Source: Planctomycetaceae bacterium (GTDB lineage: Bacteria; Planctomycetota; Planctomycetia; Planctomycetales; Planctomycetaceae). From it: a DNA stretch of 56,605 bases. The first letter of the stretch is position 1, and each line of letters begins with the position of its first letter. A program made the position numbers and the translations under genes. The notes beneath the pieces are model-generated. The model did not search any database and was not told the origin of the DNA. It saw nothing but the letters and a program-made list of their open reading frames with translations. The stretch is taken from NCBI GenBank assembly GCA_947476295.1, contig CANJQC010000016.1:1-56605 (forward strand), given 5' to 3'. Below are positions 25,061 through 33,529 of this stretch, one piece after another.

Positions 25061-26356
25061 TCACTCCTGCCAGAACATTGATTGCGCCGGAGCTTTGTAC
25101 CGAATCGCCATATCGTTTGTCACGAATGGTTTTCCGCCAGTGAACAGAGATTCGACGCCGCCAATCACCATGCCGGACGTCAACAAAGTGCGTTCGATCG
25201 GGTAGGGCGTCGTGCCCTGCAGGAACATGTTTTCCACATGTTGGCACAGCGGCGTGAAGAAGTCGGCGGTGGTGGCACTATGGCCGGGCATTGGGAGGTA
25301 CATCTGGCAGCCAACGATTTCTCCGTTGTCGGATCGCAAGCCAGCGTAGTTGAAGTCGCGAATGGATGTTAAGAATATGGCCGAGTGGAAACCGTCGAGA
25401 TGTTCAATGAAGTAACCGGTTGTGTCCGGCAATGTCTGACGAGCCCATTCCAATGTGACTGGAGCGGCAGGATAACCGTTGTCCACCGGAAGATTATGGC
25501 TTCGACAAAGCGCCGATACAAACAGTTCGCGTGTGTGCTCCCTTTGCGGAGTTTCCAGCAGAGTCCAGAGCTTTTCGCCCTTCACAGTATGGACGGAGCG
25601 AATACCGACCTCACCACCCGCGCGGCGTTCTGACATGCACTGCGCAGTTTCCAGCGCATGAAAGTCGTAGCTGTCAATCCCGCCGTAGCCAACGCACACA
25701 CTTTCTTTCAGCGGTGTATCGAGCGGGATTTCAAACGATGGCAGTCGCCATGTTACGGGCAACGATGATCCAGCGTAGAAGGGGAAACCTAGGCGTTTGG
25801 AATCCGCCACCATTTCGCGGCATTGATTCCAGTCGGTCGCGAGATGCTTGTCGTTGAATATGGGGACTGACCGACCCGATGCTTCGAAAACTTTGACGAC
25901 TTCTTTGAACCAGTCATAGCGAGGATACAGCGTCTGGCCTTTTTCATTCTTCGGATAATCGCCATGCTCGCCGATGATGACAACACCATCCACGGCCAGC
26001 GTTGAGCCTCCGAGAGTCAAGGCTTCGGCAGGTGTCGGGAACTGCTTCAGGCCGTAACGCTCAATGCGTTGCTTGCCAATATCGGCAGTATCATTGTCCT
26101 GCATCTGATCGATGAAAACCGACGCAATATCGACCGGAGGTTGATGCCATTTTCCGCCCATTGCAAATCCCATCGCAAAGCGATCCAGAAAGTGCTGTGC
26201 GTGGGAGTGTTGATATACTTTTGTGCCAAGAAACGCGATCTTTTTTCGGGGTTGAAGAACGCTGTTCGATATGGCACTAACGTGACTGGCAGCGTTGAGT
26301 GATGCCAGGAACGAAGCTGCAGCAAGATTCTGGCCAAACTGGCGTCGACTGAGCAT
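25061..26356 (-). CDS. exported Tat-leader protein of unknown function
   Basis: The 431-residue protein starts MLSRRQFGQNLAAASFLASL, a twin-arginine leader. The mature part begins KKIAFLGTKVYQHSHAQHFL and contains VVIIGEHGDYPKNEKGQTLYPRYD and DGFHSAIFLTSIRDFNYAGL. The opening GTKVYQHSHAQHF loosely recalls Rossmann-type oxidoreductases, but there is no glycine-rich nucleotide motif. It may be a planctomycete-specific exported enzyme. The stop lies at 25061 and its ATG is 3 bp downstream of the creatininase-family stop (26360), so the two are one operon and probably act on related molecules. Confidence 0.8.
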   Translation of the reverse strand: MLSRRQFGQNLAAASFLASLNAASHVSAISNSVLQPRKKIAFLGTKVYQHSHAQHFLDRFAMGFAMGGKWHQPPVDIASVFIDQMQDNDTADIGKQRIERYGLKQFPTPAEALTLGGSTLAVDGVVIIGEHGDYPKNEKGQTLYPRYDWFKEVVKVFEASGRSVPIFNDKHLATDWNQCREMVADSKRLGFPFYAGSSLPVTWRLPSFEIPLDTPLKESVCVGYGGIDSYDFHALETAQCMSERRAGGEVGIRSVHTVKGEKLWTLLETPQREHTRELFVSALCRSHNLPVDNGYPAAPVTLEWARQTLPDTTGYFIEHLDGFHSAIFLTSIRDFNYAGLRSDNGEIVGCQMYLPMPGHSATTADFFTPLCQHVENMFLQGTTPYPIERTLLTSGMVIGGVESLFTGGKPFVTNDMAIRYKAPAQSMFWQE

Positions 26357-26359
26357 AAA

Positions 26360-27118
26360 CTAACCCTCCCAGGATTTTCCGTCCCACTGAATGATACGGT
26401 TCAAAAGTTGTTGTACACCGTCACTGAATGTCGCAAACAGCGTCTCGCCTTTTTCGGGGGAAGCAAGATGCGGACAGCCGATGTGACCGGGCTCAGAACG
26501 ATCCTTCGTAATCCAGCCGCGAGTCGCCGGAAGAAACGGATTGCCGCGATCGACAACCGCGATATTTTTGTACTCGCGCACCAGATGCGGCGAGATTCGC
26601 AGGATCATGGAGGTTTCCCATTCGCAGGCGTGGCCCATTTCGTGTTGAGTGAATTCGGGGCTGCCCATGACAGCTTCGTCGCCCAGCCCCCAGTATGTGG
26701 AAAACAGCAACAGCAGATCCTCGCGATCGCGGTACTTCTGACGGACTTCAAAGACAGCCTGCTTACCGGGAACATCGTTGCCGCCGTGCCCGTTGATCAG
26801 TAACAGTCGCTTGAATCCGTGCATGATGAGGTTGTCGAGCAGTCCAACCAGCAGATCAAGATACACACGCGGCGGAGCGGAGAGTGTGCCAGGAAAGTCC
26901 AGATGATGGTCCGAATTGCCCAGCCACATCAGCGGAGTCACCAGAATCTGATCGTGCATGGCTGAATCCACACGTCGCACAATTTCTGTCAGCAACATGC
27001 TGTCCGTGTAAACCGGCAGATGGTGGCCGTGCTGTTCAACCGCTGCGATGGGAATCACAACAGGCGTGTCTTTCGAAAGACCAGCCACATCAGGCCATGT
27101 AAGTTCGCTCAGGAACAT
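26360..27118 (-). CDS. creatininase-family amidohydrolase
   Basis: A 252-residue metal-dependent amidohydrolase. Family ligands are visible in AAVEQHGHHLPVYTDS (Glu28, His30, Asp39), INGHGGND and GHACEWETS. Family members hydrolyse creatinine, formamides (MftE type) or pyrimidine-ring intermediates; the exact substrate cannot be assigned. No mycofactocin genes are near. It is followed after 3 bp by the Tat-leader protein, so they are likely co-transcribed. The length is typical. Confidence 0.9.
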   Translation of the reverse strand: MFLSELTWPDVAGLSKDTPVVIPIAAVEQHGHHLPVYTDSMLLTEIVRRVDSAMHDQILVTPLMWLGNSDHHLDFPGTLSAPPRVYLDLLVGLLDNLIMHGFKRLLLINGHGGNDVPGKQAVFEVRQKYRDREDLLLLFSTYWGLGDEAVMGSPEFTQHEMGHACEWETSMILRISPHLVREYKNIAVVDRGNPFLPATRGWITKDRSEPGHIGCPHLASPEKGETLFATFSDGVQQLLNRIIQWDGKSWEG

Positions 27119-27214
27119 GGTTCTTACTCGTAATTGGCACGATCAAACTGGAGGGGGCAAAAGCGAGTTGTTACGCTCGAGACGTTTCAGGCAACTTGTT
27201 TCGCACAGCGGACT

Positions 27215-27307
27215 TTACATTTTCGGACGACAATCAGCCATCCGATCGATGAGATGTTTTCCAGGAACGCGACAATGTGGCGATGCGTCAGGAATTGAGA
27301 TCCGGAT
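27215..27307 (-). pseudogene. remnant of a duplicated nitrilase C-terminus
   Basis: The minus strand reads IRISIPDASPHCRVPGKHLI then DRMADCRPKM and stop. The intact nitrilase 400 bp away ends RADIDPVAARTKLIVRVPGK, then HMIDRMADRRPEM. At DNA level the two also match (TCGATGAGATGTTTTCC against TCGATCATGTGTTTTCC). The rest of the gene is gone and a stop lies just upstream, so this is a decayed partial duplicate. Confidence 0.65.
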
Positions 27308-27418
27308 TCAATGGTCACCCCAACGTGACAACGGAGGTCGCCACGCCTAGAATAAGCCCGCCTAACGCTCAGCAGCCCGCATGAGTTGCATGTTTTCGAC
27401 TTACCGAGTCCGCTAAAG

Positions 27419-27568
27419 ATGACAACATCCCTGCCCGAGTTCGTTGAGATCTACCGACCAAAGAACCTGATGCAGGCTCACGCGATCCGGCCTACAGACT
27501 TGAAGGTCAACGGGCTCAAATGGCTGGCAATGTCAGTTTTGGAGTTTCATGCCAGACGACGGACATGA
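27419..27568 (+). pseudogene. short orphan frame, possibly a truncated DUF2007-like gene
   Basis: A 49-residue frame from ATG 27419 begins MTTSLPEFVEIYRPKNLMQAH. The pattern (V.IYR..N...A..I...L...G) faintly recalls the start of DUF2007 signal-transducer-like proteins, which are longer. The end (EFHARRRT) and the stop come from a GGACATGAATGTCC repeat, so if it was a gene the repeat has cut it. Weakly supported. Confidence 0.25.
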
Positions 27569-27576
27569 ATGTCCAT
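27555..27576. repeat. GGACATTC(A/T)TGTCC-type palindrome, copy 2
   Basis: CGGACATGAATGTCCATCG carries the same core as copies at 15543, 43048, 43151 and 48486. TGA inside it ends the upstream frame. Confidence 0.6.
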
Positions 27577-27598
27577 CGTACCGAGGTTCTCCAGAAAC

Positions 27599-28450
27599 TT
27601 ACTCGTCGCGCCCCGGGCGTTTGAGATCATGAGGTTCGCAGACCGCACCGTACATTTCCGGGCGGCGGTCGGCCATGCGGTCGATCATGTGTTTTCCGGG
27701 GACACGCACAATGAGTTTGGTGCGCGCTGCAACAGGATCGATGTCCGCGCGAATGATGCCGGGCTTGTCATTGTCGATCGAAGTCATCGTTGCACCGAGC
27801 GGGCTGCAGATGCGACTTTTGCCGATGAACCGGAATCCGTTTTCTGTCCCGACGCGATTCACGGCCGCAAAGTACACCCCGTTTTCCATCGCACGCGAAT
27901 TGATCGAAAACTGAGCCATGTAGTCGCCGCCCGGTGGCCAGTTGGTGGGCAGCAGAATGATGTCGGCTCCGCGAAGCGCCAACACGCGCGCGGCTTCCGG
28001 GAATCCGCCGTCGTAGCAGATCAGCATCCCGATTCGAACACCGTTCGCTTCGAACACTTCAAATGGGCGATCTCCCGGCGTTGTGAACCGATCAACTCCC
28101 AGATACGGAAGATGAATCTTGCGATAACTTCCGATCAGCCCCTCAGGCCCGATCAACACAGCCGTGTTAAACAACTGTGCGCCGGATTTCTCAAGCATCC
28201 CGCAGACGACGATCGTATTGAGTTCTTTACAGAGCTTTGCGATGCGTTCGGTCGTTGGTCCGGGAACCGTCTCCGCCAGCGACATCGCGTCTTCGAGCGA
28301 ATCAAAACAGTAGCCTGTGTTGAAGCATTCGGGAAAGATGGTCAGCTGAGTTCCCTGAGCGACTTCGGAACGCACATGAGATTCCAGGGTCGTCAGGTTG
28401 GCGCTGATGTCGCGGAAGACGACGTCTGTCTGAATACCGGCAATTCGCAT
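27599..28450 (-). CDS. nitrilase-superfamily carbon-nitrogen hydrolase
   Basis: The 283-residue protein has the full Glu-Lys-Cys triad of the nitrilase superfamily: Glu41 in FPECF, Lys111 in YRKIHLP and Cys145 in ICYDGGFPE. Members hydrolyse amides or nitriles of small molecules; the GGFPE environment is amidase-like, but the substrate is not predictable. ATG 28450 gives the standard MRIAGIQTD start; the open frame extends upstream to 28726 without family similarity. A decayed copy of its tail lies at 27215-27307. The gene appears to be transcribed alone. Confidence 0.88.
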   Translation of the reverse strand: MRIAGIQTDVVFRDISANLTTLESHVRSEVAQGTQLTIFPECFNTGYCFDSLEDAMSLAETVPGPTTERIAKLCKELNTIVVCGMLEKSGAQLFNTAVLIGPEGLIGSYRKIHLPYLGVDRFTTPGDRPFEVFEANGVRIGMLICYDGGFPEAARVLALRGADIILLPTNWPPGGDYMAQFSINSRAMENGVYFAAVNRVGTENGFRFIGKSRICSPLGATMTSIDNDKPGIIRADIDPVAARTKLIVRVPGKHMIDRMADRRPEMYGAVCEPHDLKRPGRDE

Positions 28451-28686
28451 GGAAACGCTTCTTTCAAACTGAATCGGGGCTGTCATCGGCAGGTTTTGCC
28501 GATGCACGTTCGATCTTTCGCTGGTCCACAGAAAAGGTGTAACGATGGCAATGATTCTATGCAATCTAACGGGGCGCCACGTCGATGAACACCAAGGACG
28601 AGCGAGACGCGCCGAATGCAGGCAACGATCGTCATCGGTTGGCGATCTGCTGACCGAATTGTCACTGTCGAACGAAGGTAAGATCC

Positions 28687-28923
28687 GTGAAGACAATCGA
28701 AGGCCGCCCTGGAATTCTGTTGACACTTGTCGCAGCTATTGCCTCAAGTGCCCTCCTGACCGGTTGTCAGACAACTATCGGCGGGCAAACTCTGCCCTCG
28801 CCGGACTACCTTGCTGACGACGTGCAATACTTCCCGGCCGGCCCGGAGTTTAAGCTCACGAATCAGGTTGAGGCATCTCGCAAGAAGGCCGCCGAAAAGG
28901 AAAAGCTGCAGCAGGGCTTTTGA
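28687..28923 (+). CDS. small lipoprotein
   Basis: The 78-residue product starting at GTG 28687 has an N-terminal signal with lipobox LLTGC (Cys27 in IASSALLTGCQTT). The mature part (TLPSPDYLADDVQYFPAGPE...) ends in a charged helix (VEASRKKAAEKEKLQQGF). A GAAGGTAAG stretch lies upstream. Such short lipoproteins with the YFPAGPEFKL type of sequence seem common in planctomycetes, from memory. It is followed by a terminator-like hairpin. The function is unknown. Confidence 0.75.
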   Translation: MKTIEGRPGILLTLVAAIASSALLTGCQTTIGGQTLPSPDYLADDVQYFPAGPEFKLTNQVEASRKKAAEKEKLQQGF

Positions 28924-28970
28924 GTTCTGACCGGCGATTTTCAACGAAATCCCACACCCAGAATACCCAG

Positions 28971-29008
28971 CAGGGCGCTCGAGTCACGGACACGAGTGCC
29001 CTTTCTCT
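28971..29008 (+). terminator. terminator-like hairpin after the small lipoprotein
   Basis: AGGGCGCTCG and CGAGTGCCCT form a 10-bp stem with one mismatch around an 11-base loop, followed by TTCTCTTT. This is about 45 bp after the lipoprotein stop. Confidence 0.55.
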
Positions 29009-29164
29009 TTGCGCTGTGAACGATTTTGCCTGAGAAACGACGTTTTTCTATTACGATACATTGTCTGTTTCGACAACACTTGTCTGGACAAGTGTTTGGC
29101 GCCGGTCTAAGATCGACCGAGCATGAATGGATGCACCACAGGAAAACAGGTCACGAGGTTTTTG

Positions 29165-30496
29165 ATGTTTAACGATGTCCCCCAATCAATTAGTGAAACC
29201 GATGTCGTTGTAATCGGAGGTGGCCCGGCCGGTTCAACCACCGCCACGTTGATCGCTCAAAAAGGGCACAAGGTTCGGTTGTACGAGCGAGAAACATTTC
29301 CGAGGTACCACATCGGTGAATCATTGATTCCCGAAACGTTCTGGGTTCTCCAGCGTCTGAACATGCTGGATAAGATGCGCAAGAGCCACTTTGTTCACAA
29401 GCACAGTGTGCAGTTCGTGAGTGCCAACGGAAAATCATCGGCGCCGTTTTACTTCTCCGAGAACAAGCCGCATGAGTGCTCACAAACATGGCAGGTCGAA
29501 CGCAGTGAGTTTGACCTGATGCTGCTCAACAACGCCCGCGAACACGGTGTGGATGCGCACGAAGGTGTTCGCGTGCTGGATGTGCTTTTTGACGGTGATC
29601 GAGCCACGGGCATTCGAATTCAGCGGCCCGATGGCACGACTGAACAGGTCAATGCCAAAGTCGTGGTGGATGCCAGTGGTCAGAGCGGCATGTTGATGAA
29701 TCGACTCAAACTGCGAATCTGGGATCCCGTACTCAATAAAGGTGCAATCTGGACATACTGGGAAGGCGCCTATCGTGACACCGGACGTGATGAGGGTGCG
29801 ACTGTGGTGTTGCAGACGGATAGCAAGAACGGCTGGTTCTGGAACATCCCGCTGCACAACAATCGCGTAAGTCTTGGAATCGTGGCCCCGTTTGACTATC
29901 TGTTCAAGGGACGAGGAACACATGAAGAGGTTTATCACGAAGAGATCGAAGCCTGTCCCGCAGTGAAGGAACGCATCTCCGGTGCGAAACGCGTGTCAGG
30001 TTATCACGCCACTCGCGACTATTCGTATCGTTCGACAAAAATTGCGGGCGACGGCTATGTGATGGTCGGCGATGCATTTGGATTTCTGGATCCGCTGTAT
30101 TCTTCGGGAGTTCTGCTGGCATTGAAATCCGGCGAAATGGCGGCAGATGCAGTCGTGGAGGGACTCGAAAAGAAGGATCTGTCGGAAGCTCAGCTTGGCA
30201 AATGGGGCCCGGCTCTCAATGCCGGCATTGATCGGATGCGACGTCTGGTGTGTGAGTACTATGATGGCTTCAGCTTTGGCCGCTTTGTCAAGAATTTCCC
30301 ACATCTGCAGGGAACCGTCACTGATCTGTTGATAGGCGATCTGTTCACGGACAAAGTCGATGTTGTGTGGAAACCAATGGAATCGCTGTACAACGAGGGC
30401 AAAACTGCTCCCGGCTCCTGGACCGGAGGCATTCCCGGAGAACTGGCGGAGTCCAAAGCAAACGAGTGGTACTACACCGAAGCAGCGAAGTCGTAG
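29165..30496 (+). CDS. FAD-dependent oxidoreductase, tryptophan-halogenase-like
   Basis: The 443-residue flavoprotein has the FAD dinucleotide motif VIGGGPAGS (about 16-24), the RxxIGES-type block FPRYHIGESLIP, and GYVMVGDAFGFLDPLYSSGV, which binds the FAD ribityl and phosphates. GWFWNIPL resembles the halogenase WxWxIP motif. It therefore fits the flavin halogenase/geranylgeranyl reductase branch of the PHBH-type monooxygenases. Whether it halogenates is not shown. ATG 29165 is chosen over 29123 because GAGG lies just upstream and the Rossmann fold begins there. It is a single gene with no biosynthetic partners beside it. Confidence 0.87.
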   Translation: MFNDVPQSISETDVVVIGGGPAGSTTATLIAQKGHKVRLYERETFPRYHIGESLIPETFWVLQRLNMLDKMRKSHFVHKHSVQFVSANGKSSAPFYFSENKPHECSQTWQVERSEFDLMLLNNAREHGVDAHEGVRVLDVLFDGDRATGIRIQRPDGTTEQVNAKVVVDASGQSGMLMNRLKLRIWDPVLNKGAIWTYWEGAYRDTGRDEGATVVLQTDSKNGWFWNIPLHNNRVSLGIVAPFDYLFKGRGTHEEVYHEEIEACPAVKERISGAKRVSGYHATRDYSYRSTKIAGDGYVMVGDAFGFLDPLYSSGVLLALKSGEMAADAVVEGLEKKDLSEAQLGKWGPALNAGIDRMRRLVCEYYDGFSFGRFVKNFPHLQGTVTDLLIGDLFTDKVDVVWKPMESLYNEGKTAPGSWTGGIPGELAESKANEWYYTEAAKS

Positions 30497-30509
30497 CAGG
30501 CTTCGAACT

Positions 30510-30614
30510 GTCGTCTTAGTCTCGATCTCAGCATTTTCGTTTAACGGCGAGCCGTACGCGCAGGCGAAACTTGGCGACTACGGCTGCGACTTGCCGTTAA
30601 ACGATTAAGACGAC
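30510..30614. repeat. TTTCGTTTAACGGCGAG two-tier palindrome
   Basis: The outer arms GTCGTCTTAG (30510-30519) and TTAAGACGAC, and the inner arms TCGTTTAACGGC and GCCGTTAAACGA, pair around a GC-rich core with GAGCCGTACGCGCAGGC. The edge and core resemble the perfect inverted repeat at 21460-21520. It lies just after the flavoprotein stop. Confidence 0.65.
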
Positions 30615-30900
30615 AGGCCCCACGCTGACCGGGTGCTGATCACCAGCCGACGGTGTCGCAATGTGTCTGCAAGTGTCGCTGATTCTGGTCGATGGGGCAA
30701 ACTTCGACCACGAATAACTTACCTGAGAACGCGAACAGACCTGCATCCTCCGCGTCCGGCTGAGAGGTTGAGAAAAATCGAAAAGGCGGTTTTTTGACCT
30801 AGGTCGGCGGGTCGGCATGCGTAAACAGGCTGATAAAGACTACATCTTCCGCCGACGCTGAACAAGATTCTCTGGTGCGTTGCATGATGATCACCACGTC

Positions 30901-30924
30901 CCGAATTCTCACGAATTCGGCGAC
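30901..30924. repeat. GAATTC-type palindromic repeat, copy 2
   Basis: CCGAATTC, TCAC and GAATTCGG form a perfect 8-bp hairpin. The 26 bases around it match 23819-23841 at most positions. Confidence 0.5.
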
Positions 30925-30971
30925 CTTTGAATCGCGGCCGCGCGTTCAGTTAAGCGAGGCGGAAGCTCGCA

Positions 30972-32342
30972 CTACGAAAACAACGGCGAAATGACCTGCC
31001 CTGTGTTGACTCGATGCGGTCGTCCCTGGCGGTCCGTCATCGTAGTCTCGGGATCGATTCCGAGAGCCGTGAAAATTGTTGCGCCTAGGTCGGCCGGATA
31101 CCAGCCTCGAGTCGCCGGATAAGCCGCCTGATCATCGCTGGCACCGATGACCTGACCGCCGCGAACTCCCGCACCGGCGAATACGGCGGAGAAAACTCCG
31201 GACCAGTGATCACGTCCGCCGCCAGGATTGATCTGGGGCGTACGACCGAATTCACCCACGGCCACGACTAGCGTGGTGTCGAGCAATCCGCGTTCGTCGA
31301 GATCAGTGAGCAGCGCTGACAGCCCCCGATCGAATGGCGGCAGCAGTCGGTTCTTCAGTTGTCCAAAGTTGTCGCCGTGCGTGTCCCAGTTGTTCATGGT
31401 CCCCATGTTCGCCTGGATGATCGGCATTCCCGCTTCGACCAGTCTTCGCGCCAGCAACAGCGATTGACCGAAAGAGTGGCGACCGTAGCGATCCCGCACC
31501 TCGGCCGGTTCACGACTCATATCGAACACATCACGGAAAGTTCCCGCCGCCCCGAGCAATTGATGAGCTTTCTCAACCGATCGACTGAGTGACTGTGACG
31601 CCGATGGAGCTTGAAGATGACGATGCTGGTCATCCAATGCAGAAAGCAAACTCCGGCGATTTTGCACTCGTTGATCCGTCAGATCCTGCAGCAACGTCAG
31701 CTCATTAATGTTGAAGTCGGCTGCATTGGGATCTTTGGTGACGTGCCACGGATCATACTGACTTCCCATGAAGCCACCGGTCTGTCCGGAAAATCCATAG
31801 CCGTTGTGAATGTACGTAGGCAGCATGACGCCCGATGGCACGCCGTCTTCTCGCGGTCGTACGGCCTGCATTGTCGCTGAATAGCATGGCCAGTCGGCGC
31901 GGCTGGCCATATGCGTTGCTCCCGGAGGAACCTGATTCACACCGGTCAGAACGAAGTGCGTTGCATGTTCGTGACTCGGCAAACTGTGAGTCATTGAACG
32001 CACAATCGCAAACTTGTCCGCAACCATTGCCAGTCGAGGCACATGTGGACCGATCTGAACTCCTGGTGCTACTGTATCGATCGGGCGAAACTCGCCACGG
32101 ACCTCTGCCGGTGCATCGGGCTTCAGATCCCAGATGTCCTGATGCGACGGCGCTCCGGAAAGGAACAGCAGTACCACACTGTTCGCCCGTCCGAATAACG
32201 GACTCGATCCCATCGCCGCGCTGGCCTTGCGCCGGGTCGCGAAGTCCGCCAGTCCCAGGCCGAGTGCTCCTGAGAAGCCCACCTGCAGAAACTGGTTCCG
32301 GCTTACGGCTGCTGAACGATTGACAGGTCGAAGGTTGGACAT
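30972..32342 (-). CDS. DUF1501 secreted sulfatase-like protein
   Basis: A 456-residue DUF1501 protein. From ATG 32342, preceded by CCCGGAG, it begins MSNLRPVNRSAAVSRNQFLQ, whose leader is weakly Tat-like (SRNQFLQVGFSGALGLGLADF). Family blocks are LLFLSGAPSHQDIWDLKP, SLPSHEHATHFVLTG, PIIQANMGTMNNWDTHGDNF and AVGEFGRTPQINPGGGRDHW. It belongs to a different subtype from the copy at 15627, with a GQVIGASDDQAAYP tail. The usual DUF1553 partner is absent. A frame open upstream to 32435 has no signal-like sequence and covers the junction with an SGNH-hydrolase remnant. Confidence 0.92.
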   Translation of the reverse strand: MSNLRPVNRSAAVSRNQFLQVGFSGALGLGLADFATRRKASAAMGSSPLFGRANSVVLLFLSGAPSHQDIWDLKPDAPAEVRGEFRPIDTVAPGVQIGPHVPRLAMVADKFAIVRSMTHSLPSHEHATHFVLTGVNQVPPGATHMASRADWPCYSATMQAVRPREDGVPSGVMLPTYIHNGYGFSGQTGGFMGSQYDPWHVTKDPNAADFNINELTLLQDLTDQRVQNRRSLLSALDDQHRHLQAPSASQSLSRSVEKAHQLLGAAGTFRDVFDMSREPAEVRDRYGRHSFGQSLLLARRLVEAGMPIIQANMGTMNNWDTHGDNFGQLKNRLLPPFDRGLSALLTDLDERGLLDTTLVVAVGEFGRTPQINPGGGRDHWSGVFSAVFAGAGVRGGQVIGASDDQAAYPATRGWYPADLGATIFTALGIDPETTMTDRQGRPHRVNTGQVISPLFS

Positions 32343-32447
32343 AGAAAGCTCCGGGACCGAGTCAAAGGCAGGAGGGACGGCAAAGGAATCAATGGCGGGA
32401 AAAGGAGCATACGCTGTGTTTTGAATGGTTGGCAAGGCGTTTGAGGA

Positions 32448-32581
32448 TCGAGAAATAACACCTTTGCAGCTGGCAGGTTGCCGATTTTCGGGCTGTCCGA
32501 CGGCGCGTTTTCATCTGCCATTAGCGAAGATCGGAGCGCGGCCAGCAGGAGACCGACAATAAGAATGCTATTGCGTTTCAT
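32448..32581 (-). pseudogene. N-terminal remnant of an SGNH/GDSL hydrolase-like gene
   Basis: The minus strand reads MKRNSILIVGLLLAALRSSL as a signal peptide, then ENAPSDSPKIGNLPAAKVLFL and loses sense (DPQTPCQPFK). KVLFL followed by GNSIT is the usual entry to the SGNH fold; here the match stops exactly before the catalytic block and the sequence joins the region upstream of the DUF1501 gene. This suggests a deletion that removed the gene body. Confidence 0.45.
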
Positions 32582-32698
32582 TTTGGGCTTCCCGTGAACA
32601 GAACGATCTACTGACCGTGAAACCGGCGTCTCATAAAGTCACAACTGATCACCTTCTCAATAACGACAAGCGTCCCGGTATTGTCAGGTGTTCATAAA

Positions 32699-33523
32699 TC
32701 AAAAAAGCGTTCTTAGAAACTCGGCCGTCTGTGCTGCTGCTGCGGCAGGGTTCGTGCCGTCCTCCGGCGCGGATTGGTGGACCGTGACGATACCGTCGTA
32801 GCCAGCCTGTTTGAGACCGTCGAACACAAGTGGAAAATTAATTCCGCCTGGGGTGGGAATGCTCATGATGTCGAATGAGATCGGTCCGTGCGACCATGTA
32901 TCCAGTGTGACGGCCCCATTGAGGTTCAGTCGCTGGTTCTGCAGATAGACGTTTCGAATCCACGGAGCCAGTCGGGCGATCGTATGCGGGCCGTAGTTCT
33001 GTCGGCACGCCTCCAGATTCGCTGCTTCGAAGATGAGACCGAAATTGGGGTGGTCAATTTGTTTCAGCTGCATCTCAATGTCGTCAACGGTCTCGAACAA
33101 ACTTTGCGTATGGCATTGATGAACAAGCGTGATACCTCGTTCAGCGGACTCATCTGCGGCATGGCGTACGGCGGCGATGTCGTTCTCGGTTTTCATGCAA
33201 ACTCGAATCAGTGCGGCGCTGAGTACCTCGGCCAGATTCAAATACGGAGTGATATTGTTCAGGCAACTCGGGCCACGACCGTTGTTGTAAACAATGTCGA
33301 AGTCACCGGTGATCATAGTGACATCTAGGTTGCGTTCGCGGATGGTTTCTCGTGCCTCGGCGATGGCATCGGCTGAGGAATGGATGCCAATCTGTGACGC
33401 CCGCATACAGATTGCTTCATAACCAGCCTCCACGGCCAAATCACAAAGCTCCGGCAGCGACAAAATGGCCTCTTCTTTCGAATGGAAGCCTTCGGCAATG
33501 CGGCAGGACACGGATAGTTTCAT
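32699..33523 (-). CDS. sugar phosphate isomerase/epimerase-like TIM-barrel protein
   Basis: The 274-residue protein fits the AP-endonuclease 2-like xylose-isomerase TIM barrel group. Metal-binding-type strands are TLVHQCHTQSL, GLIFEAANLEACRQN and GIVTVHQSAPEDG. Family members isomerise or epimerise sugars and inositols. ATG 33523 lies 6 bp after the stop of the DJ-1/PfpI-like gene, so the two are co-transcribed. The substrate cannot be assigned. The length is typical. Confidence 0.85.
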   Translation of the reverse strand: MKLSVSCRIAEGFHSKEEAILSLPELCDLAVEAGYEAICMRASQIGIHSSADAIAEARETIRERNLDVTMITGDFDIVYNNGRGPSCLNNITPYLNLAEVLSAALIRVCMKTENDIAAVRHAADESAERGITLVHQCHTQSLFETVDDIEMQLKQIDHPNFGLIFEAANLEACRQNYGPHTIARLAPWIRNVYLQNQRLNLNGAVTLDTWSHGPISFDIMSIPTPGGINFPLVFDGLKQAGYDGIVTVHQSAPEDGTNPAAAAAQTAEFLRTLF

Positions 33524-33529
33524 GGCAGA

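Larger units (their letters stand above)
27119..27598. other. gene-poor region with two decayed fragments
   Basis: Between the creatininase and nitrilase genes this 480-bp stretch holds a remnant of the nitrilase tail (27215-27307), a short frame at 27419-27568 and a palindromic repeat. I see no intact gene. Confidence 0.5.
30497..30971. other. intergenic region with two palindromic repeats
   Basis: This gap between the convergent flavoprotein and DUF1501 genes contains a 105-bp two-tier palindrome and a GAATTC hairpin. No gene is seen. Confidence 0.5.

Noticed and set aside
27569-28588. 339-codon open frame on the plus strand
   Set aside because: It is antisense to the nitrilase with its full catalytic triad; no recognisable protein features.
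29165-30496. Halogenase-centred biosynthetic gene cluster
   Set aside because: The flavoprotein stands alone with no synthase, transporter or regulator beside it, so a cluster is not supported.
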